From Streptomyces puniciscabiei (GTDB lineage: Bacteria; Actinomycetota; Actinomycetes; Streptomycetales; Streptomycetaceae): DNA of 64,000 nt. The DNA is taken from assembly GCF_006715785.1 (NCBI RefSeq), contig NZ_VFNX01000002.1, forward strand, positions 248,001 to 312,000. Direction: 5' to 3'. Each line of letters begins with the position of its first letter. The first letter of the stretch is position 1. The notes under the pieces were generated by a model. That model was not told the DNA's origin, did not search any database, and was given only the letters and a program-made list of their open reading frames with translations. Positions 61,022 through 64,000 of the stretch are shown here, piece after piece. The translations under genes and the position numbers were made by a program.

Positions 61022-62098
61022 CTACGGAAGTGTCGCGCCCTCCGCGCTCAGCGCCGCCGGCACCGGCTGGAAGAAGGTCTCGCCGCCGGAGGTGCAGTCA
61101 CCGCTGCCACCCGAGGTCAGCCCGATGGCCGCGTCGCCGTCGAAGAGAGCGCCGCCGCTGTCACCGGGCTCGGCGCACACATCGGTGTCGATGAGCCCGG
61201 AGACCGTGCCCTCCTCGTAGTTCACGGTCGCGTCCAGTCCGTTGACCGTGCCGCCGTGGACACCCGAGGTGCTGCCGCTGCGCTGGACCGATTCGCCCAC
61301 GTAGGCATCGGCGGCGTGGGTGATCTGCTGGCTGCTGCCGTCGTAGAGGTCGACGGCGCTCGCGTGGTCGCTGTTCGCGTCGTCGTACTGGACCAGGGCA
61401 TAGTCGGTGCCGGGGAACTGGGAGTCGACGGTCTGGCCGACCTCCTCGCCGCCCTGCGAGTCGGACCAGGTCGAGGAAGCGTTGCCGCAGTGCCCGGCGG
61501 TCAGGAAGTACGGCGCGCCGTTCACCGTCACATTGAAGCCGAGGGAGCAGCGGACACCGCTGCCCCATATCGCGTCGCCGCCCGCGACGAACGGCTTGAA
61601 GGCGGAGGCGGCCCGGCGTACGACCACCTTGTCGCCGAGCGAGTCGACCACCGTGATCAGCCGGTTACGCTTCGCCCCGGTGACCGTCGGGTCGACGGTC
61701 ACGACCACCTTGTCCTGACGGGGGTCGATCGCCCAGGCGGTGCCCGCGATCCGGGCCCGCTGGTTCAAGGTACCGAGCACGCCACGGAGTTGGGCCGTGG
61801 AGTAGCGCACGGTTCTGGGCACGGCCCCGGCGTTGCGGACCTGGCCGGCCACGGCCGGATCGGTGATGTCGACGACGAACCGGCCGGCCGCGGCGTCGTA
61901 GTAGGAGCCGGCAGCACGGTCGCCCAGGCGGGCGACCAGGGTCGCGGCGGACGCGGCGCGGGCCGCGGCCGGGGGGATCGTGGACGGAGCGGTGGCGGCC
62001 GTGGCCGAGCCGGGGAGCAGCGCGGCGCCGGCGGTGAGGACCACGGCGCTCGCTCCGGTGAGCGCGCGCGTGGTGAGAGCTGTGCGACGTTGCGGCAT
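61022..62098 (-). CDS. streptogrisin-like secreted serine protease with pro-region
   Basis: 358 residues from the ATG at 62098 with GGAGG six bases upstream. Signal peptide (ALTTRALTGASAVVLTAGAA, cleavage near ATA). An alpha-lytic-type pro-domain of about 110 residues (GDRAAGSYYDAAAGRFVVDI) precedes the S1 catalytic domain: FLTAGHCGN (His), GTDYALVQYDD (Asp), AEPGDSGGALFDGD (Ser). Disulfide-forming Cys pairs are in place. Digests extracellular protein; the pro-region folds and inhibits it until processed. Confidence 0.95.
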   Translation of the reverse strand: MPQRRTALTTRALTGASAVVLTAGAALLPGSATAATAPSTIPPAAARAASAATLVARLGDRAAGSYYDAAAGRFVVDITDPAVAGQVRNAGAVPRTVRYSTAQLRGVLGTLNQRARIAGTAWAIDPRQDKVVVTVDPTVTGAKRNRLITVVDSLGDKVVVRRAASAFKPFVAGGDAIWGSGVRCSLGFNVTVNGAPYFLTAGHCGNASSTWSDSQGGEEVGQTVDSQFPGTDYALVQYDDANSDHASAVDLYDGSSQQITHAADAYVGESVQRSGSTSGVHGGTVNGLDATVNYEEGTVSGLIDTDVCAEPGDSGGALFDGDAAIGLTSGGSGDCTSGGETFFQPVPAALSAEGATLP

Positions 62099-62584
62099 GT
62101 GAGGCCTCCAGTGGGGGTTGCCCCGCTCACTCACCGAGCCGGGGCCGGAGGGATGGAAGGCACGGGGACGCCGCCCCGAGGGTTGGACGTGGCCATGCCA
62201 AACGCCGTCGAGTATGGCGACGCCCACGCGCCACAACAAGGAGTCATTCCAGCCGGGCGCGCACCGGGCGAGGCGATCCCCGGTCACCGCCGTCTTGGCA
62301 CGCCGGACCCGGTTGCCCGCACGGGGCATTCACGCACAGTTGCGCCATCGGGCCCGCTGTCCACGCTCAGTTCATCCGCGGCTGGCCCGTACTCAGCGCT
62401 TCCGTCCGGAATCCGGAGTGGCCGCCCCTTATTTGGACGACTCTTGGGGCGCCGAGTACCTGCCACTACGGCACCGGCGCGCCACGTTTGACGTTCCGGC
62501 CACGGCCCCTGTCGGCGTAAGTGACTTCCGTCTGCTCCGCCGCCGCCCCCTGCGCCTGGGGCCCCTGTTTCCAGGCGACAGAAA
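62099..62584. other. intergenic, no gene seen
   Basis: About 490 bases upstream of the protease (minus), including that gene's promoter. No reading frame with a start or motif; no RNA gene recognised. Confidence 0.4.
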
Positions 62585-62714
62585 CGCTACGTTGCATTCG
62601 TCAAATCTGCAATGCACACGTTGCGCTGGATCGGAACCCCTAAAGGTAACGGTGCAGGAGTCGTTGCAACGGCCCTGAAGGTAATGCAACAAGAGACCTT
62701 GAACCGTTGCAACG
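62585..62714 (+). promoter_or_regulatory. array of TTGCA-type palindromic sites upstream of the MarR/IS30-HTH gene
   Basis: Two identical perfect palindromes CGTTGCAACG at 62662-62671 and 62705-62714 are spaced 43 bp centre to centre (about four helix turns). Upstream, TGCATT (62593-62598) and AATGCA (62611-62616) form an inverted repeat with a 12-base gap, and other TTGC half-sites (ACGTTGC near 62588, ACGTTGCG near 62618, AATGCAAC near 62683) share the core. This is a strong operator candidate for the regulator just downstream or for a related protein. Confidence 0.7.
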
Positions 62715-62799
62715 TGCTGAGCACCAACGCTACGGTGAAGGCGTCAAGGAAACACCGAGCAGCACCACGGAGCACCCGTGGGGCACGAAGGGGATTGTG

Positions 62800-63582
62800 A
62801 TGCCGGGAGGCAGGCTCACCCAGGCCGAACGTCAGCAGATCGCGACGGGTTTGGCCGACGGCCTTGCCTACGCCGAGATCGCCCGCCGCCTCAACCGTCC
62901 GACCTCCACCATCACCCGTGAGGTCACACGCAACGGCGGCCCCACCGGCTACCGCGCCGACCTGGCCCACCGCGCCACCCAGCAACGCACCCACCGGCGC
63001 AACAAGGCCACACCCCCGGCTCCGCAGGCGCTCCCGCAACCCTATGGACGCGACGCCCAGGCCGTGAGCGACTACCAGGAGACCCTCACCACCGTCTTCA
63101 TGACCTCCGGCCTGCCCAAGATGATGGCCCGCGTCCTGGGCTGCCTCTACACCACCGACACCGGCAGCCTCACCGCCTCCGAACTCGCCCAGCGCCTCAA
63201 TGTCAGCCCGGCCTCCATCTCCAAGGCGATCACGTTCCTCGAGGGCCTGGATCTCGTCCGCCGCCAACGGGACGAGCGCCGCCGCGAGCGCTATGTCGTC
63301 GACGACGACCTCTGGTACCAGTCGATGATCCGCAGCGCCCGCGCCAACGACCAGTTCATCGAAACCGCACGCCAGGGCATCAACATCCTCGGCCGCGGCA
63401 CCCCGGCCGCCACCCGCCTCGAGAATGCCGCCCGCTTCCTCGACTTCGTCAGCGAAAACCTCATCCGCGCCGCCGAACAAGGCCGCGAGGTCCTCTACAC
63501 CAGAACCGAAACGGGCCCGGACCACAGCGCCAAGCCGAGTCCGGGGGACGGACGGACCACCGCACCGACAGCCACGGCATGA
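62800..63582 (+). CDS. MarR/GbsR-type regulator with an IS30-like N-terminal helix-turn-helix
   Basis: 260 residues. I chose the ATG at 62800 (AAGGGG six bases before). Residues 5-47 form an HTH_38/IS30-transposase-type helix-turn-helix (LTQAERQQIATGLADGLAYA, EIARRLNRPTSTITREVTRN). After a basic linker (about 60-85), residues ~88-170 form a MarR/GbsR winged helix (LPKMMARVLGCLYTTDTGSL, LNVSPASISKAITFLEGLDL, VRRQRDERRRERY). A helical C-terminal half and a disordered tail complete it. Two different DNA-binding units in one chain suggest dual-site recognition. It probably autoregulates through the CGTTGCAACG sites. Confidence 0.85.
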   Translation: MPGGRLTQAERQQIATGLADGLAYAEIARRLNRPTSTITREVTRNGGPTGYRADLAHRATQQRTHRRNKATPPAPQALPQPYGRDAQAVSDYQETLTTVFMTSGLPKMMARVLGCLYTTDTGSLTASELAQRLNVSPASISKAITFLEGLDLVRRQRDERRRERYVVDDDLWYQSMIRSARANDQFIETARQGINILGRGTPAATRLENAARFLDFVSENLIRAAEQGREVLYTRTETGPDHSAKPSPGDGRTTAPTATA

Positions 63583-63683
63583 GACGAAACCGGCCCTGTC
63601 ACCTTTGACCTGCAGCGCTCTTACGGACCGCCCGCACCCCGGCACCGTCCATCCAGGGCAGACCGGAGCAGAGAGGAATGGCA

Positions 63684-64000
63684 GTGAAGCAACTCCGCCC
63701 TCATCAGCGGGAAGCCGTTGACGCGGTCCTGCGCCACCTGGAGTTGCCTGCGCGTTCGACCGTGCCCGAGCGTGGGCTGCGGACTCAGGTGGTCATGGCG
63801 ACCGGCTCCGGGAAGACCCTCGTGGCCGTGCGCAGCGCCGAAGAGCTCCGGGCCGGCCGGGTGCTGGTGCTGGTGCCTTCACTGGACCTGCTCGCGCAGA
63901 CGCAGGCCGCATGGCGGGAGGGCGGCCGCGGCGGGCCGATGATCGGGGTTTCGTCCCTGCGCGGCGACGAGGTGGGCTTCCCCAACACCACGGACTCGGG
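63684..64000 (+). CDS. DEAD/DEAH-box superfamily II helicase, partial (right edge)
   Basis: Open to the end of the window (over 105 codons). Start is the GTG at 63684, six bases after AGAGGA; an ATG at 63678 is directly adjacent to it and less likely. LRPHQREAVDAVLRHLE is a Q-motif-like opening; the Walker A motif is MATGSGKT (about residue 38-45), followed by RVLVLVPSLDLLAQTQAAW (motif Ia region). ATP-dependent helicase or translocase, family beyond that not readable. Its gene continues outside the window. Confidence 0.88.
   Translation, partial: MKQLRPHQREAVDAVLRHLELPARSTVPERGLRTQVVMATGSGKTLVAVRSAEELRAGRVLVLVPSLDLLAQTQAAWREGGRGGPMIGVSSLRGDEVGFPNTTDS

Noticed and set aside
62099..62799. CRISPR array or direct-repeat cluster
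   Set aside because: The repeated TTGCA elements are short palindromes with uneven spacing and no spacer structure; operators explain them better.

Overview
The window is high-GC actinobacterial DNA, almost certainly from the linear chromosome of a Streptomyces or close relative. GTG starts, GTGA/ATGA four-base gene overlaps, long GC-rich palindromic terminators, several SpoIIE-type phosphatases and typical streptomycete families (an ECF42-type sigma factor with a DGPF protein, a DUF6230/DUF6114 pair, a streptogrisin-like protease) all fit. There are no ribosomal, tRNA or other housekeeping loci. Secreted hydrolases, orphan regulators and many gene relics suggest a chromosome arm rather than the core; that placement is inference.

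Layout. 1-5.6 kb is a decaying patch: a headless gene at the left edge, a truncated and frameshifted zinc-ribbon gene, a frameshifted SPFH/GYF_2 gene, an intact secreted zinc carboxypeptidase, then a MarR relic and a LUD-domain gene butted against the tail of a SigJ-like sigma factor. 5.6-7.9 kb holds an alkyldihydroxyacetonephosphate-synthase-like flavoenzyme divergent from a TetR regulator. 8.2-15.6 kb is the most distinctive locus: five translationally coupled genes (PaaK-like ligase, MFS exporter, GNAT, LuxE-like, LuxC fused to a second PaaK-like ligase), probably making and exporting a product through an acyl-aldehyde step. 15.7-24 kb carries a methyltransferase, a phosphotransferase, a PIG-L deacetylase, a lipoprotein, an NmrA/LysR divergent pair, a NUDIX relic, a GDPD and an anchored esterase.

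24.9-32.7 kb holds a HemN/HemW-like radical SAM enzyme divergent from an MFS transporter, and a molybdenum hydroxylase operon (FAD subunit, fused 2Fe-2S/Mo subunit, membrane protein with two ABM domains). 33-47 kb is mostly regulation: a PAS-PP2C phosphatase, a kinase-fold protein, a Tat-exported FAD oxidoreductase, a second NmrA-like gene divergent from AraC, a three-gene sensor/kinase/response-regulator operon, a GNAT, a DUF3291 protein, a Cys-rich ArsR/SufR-like regulator, and the sigma/DGPF pair. 47-58.5 kb encodes secreted enzymes (GH51 arabinofuranosidase with LamG, BNR-repeat protein, lipoprotein, LIP-type lipase), a PAS-GAF-GAF-PP2C phosphatase and the DUF6230/DUF6114 trio. 58.5-64 kb ends with a membrane PP2C phosphatase, HxlR divergent from a hotdog thioesterase, a streptogrisin-like protease, a MarR-type regulator carrying an extra IS30-like helix-turn-helix and preceded by an array of palindromic sites, and the start of a DEAD/DEAH helicase.

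Several intergenic hairpins act as plausible terminators, three of them between convergent genes. At least seven gene relics are visible. Single-base frameshifts in some may be assembly errors, but the truncations joined to unrelated genes cannot be.
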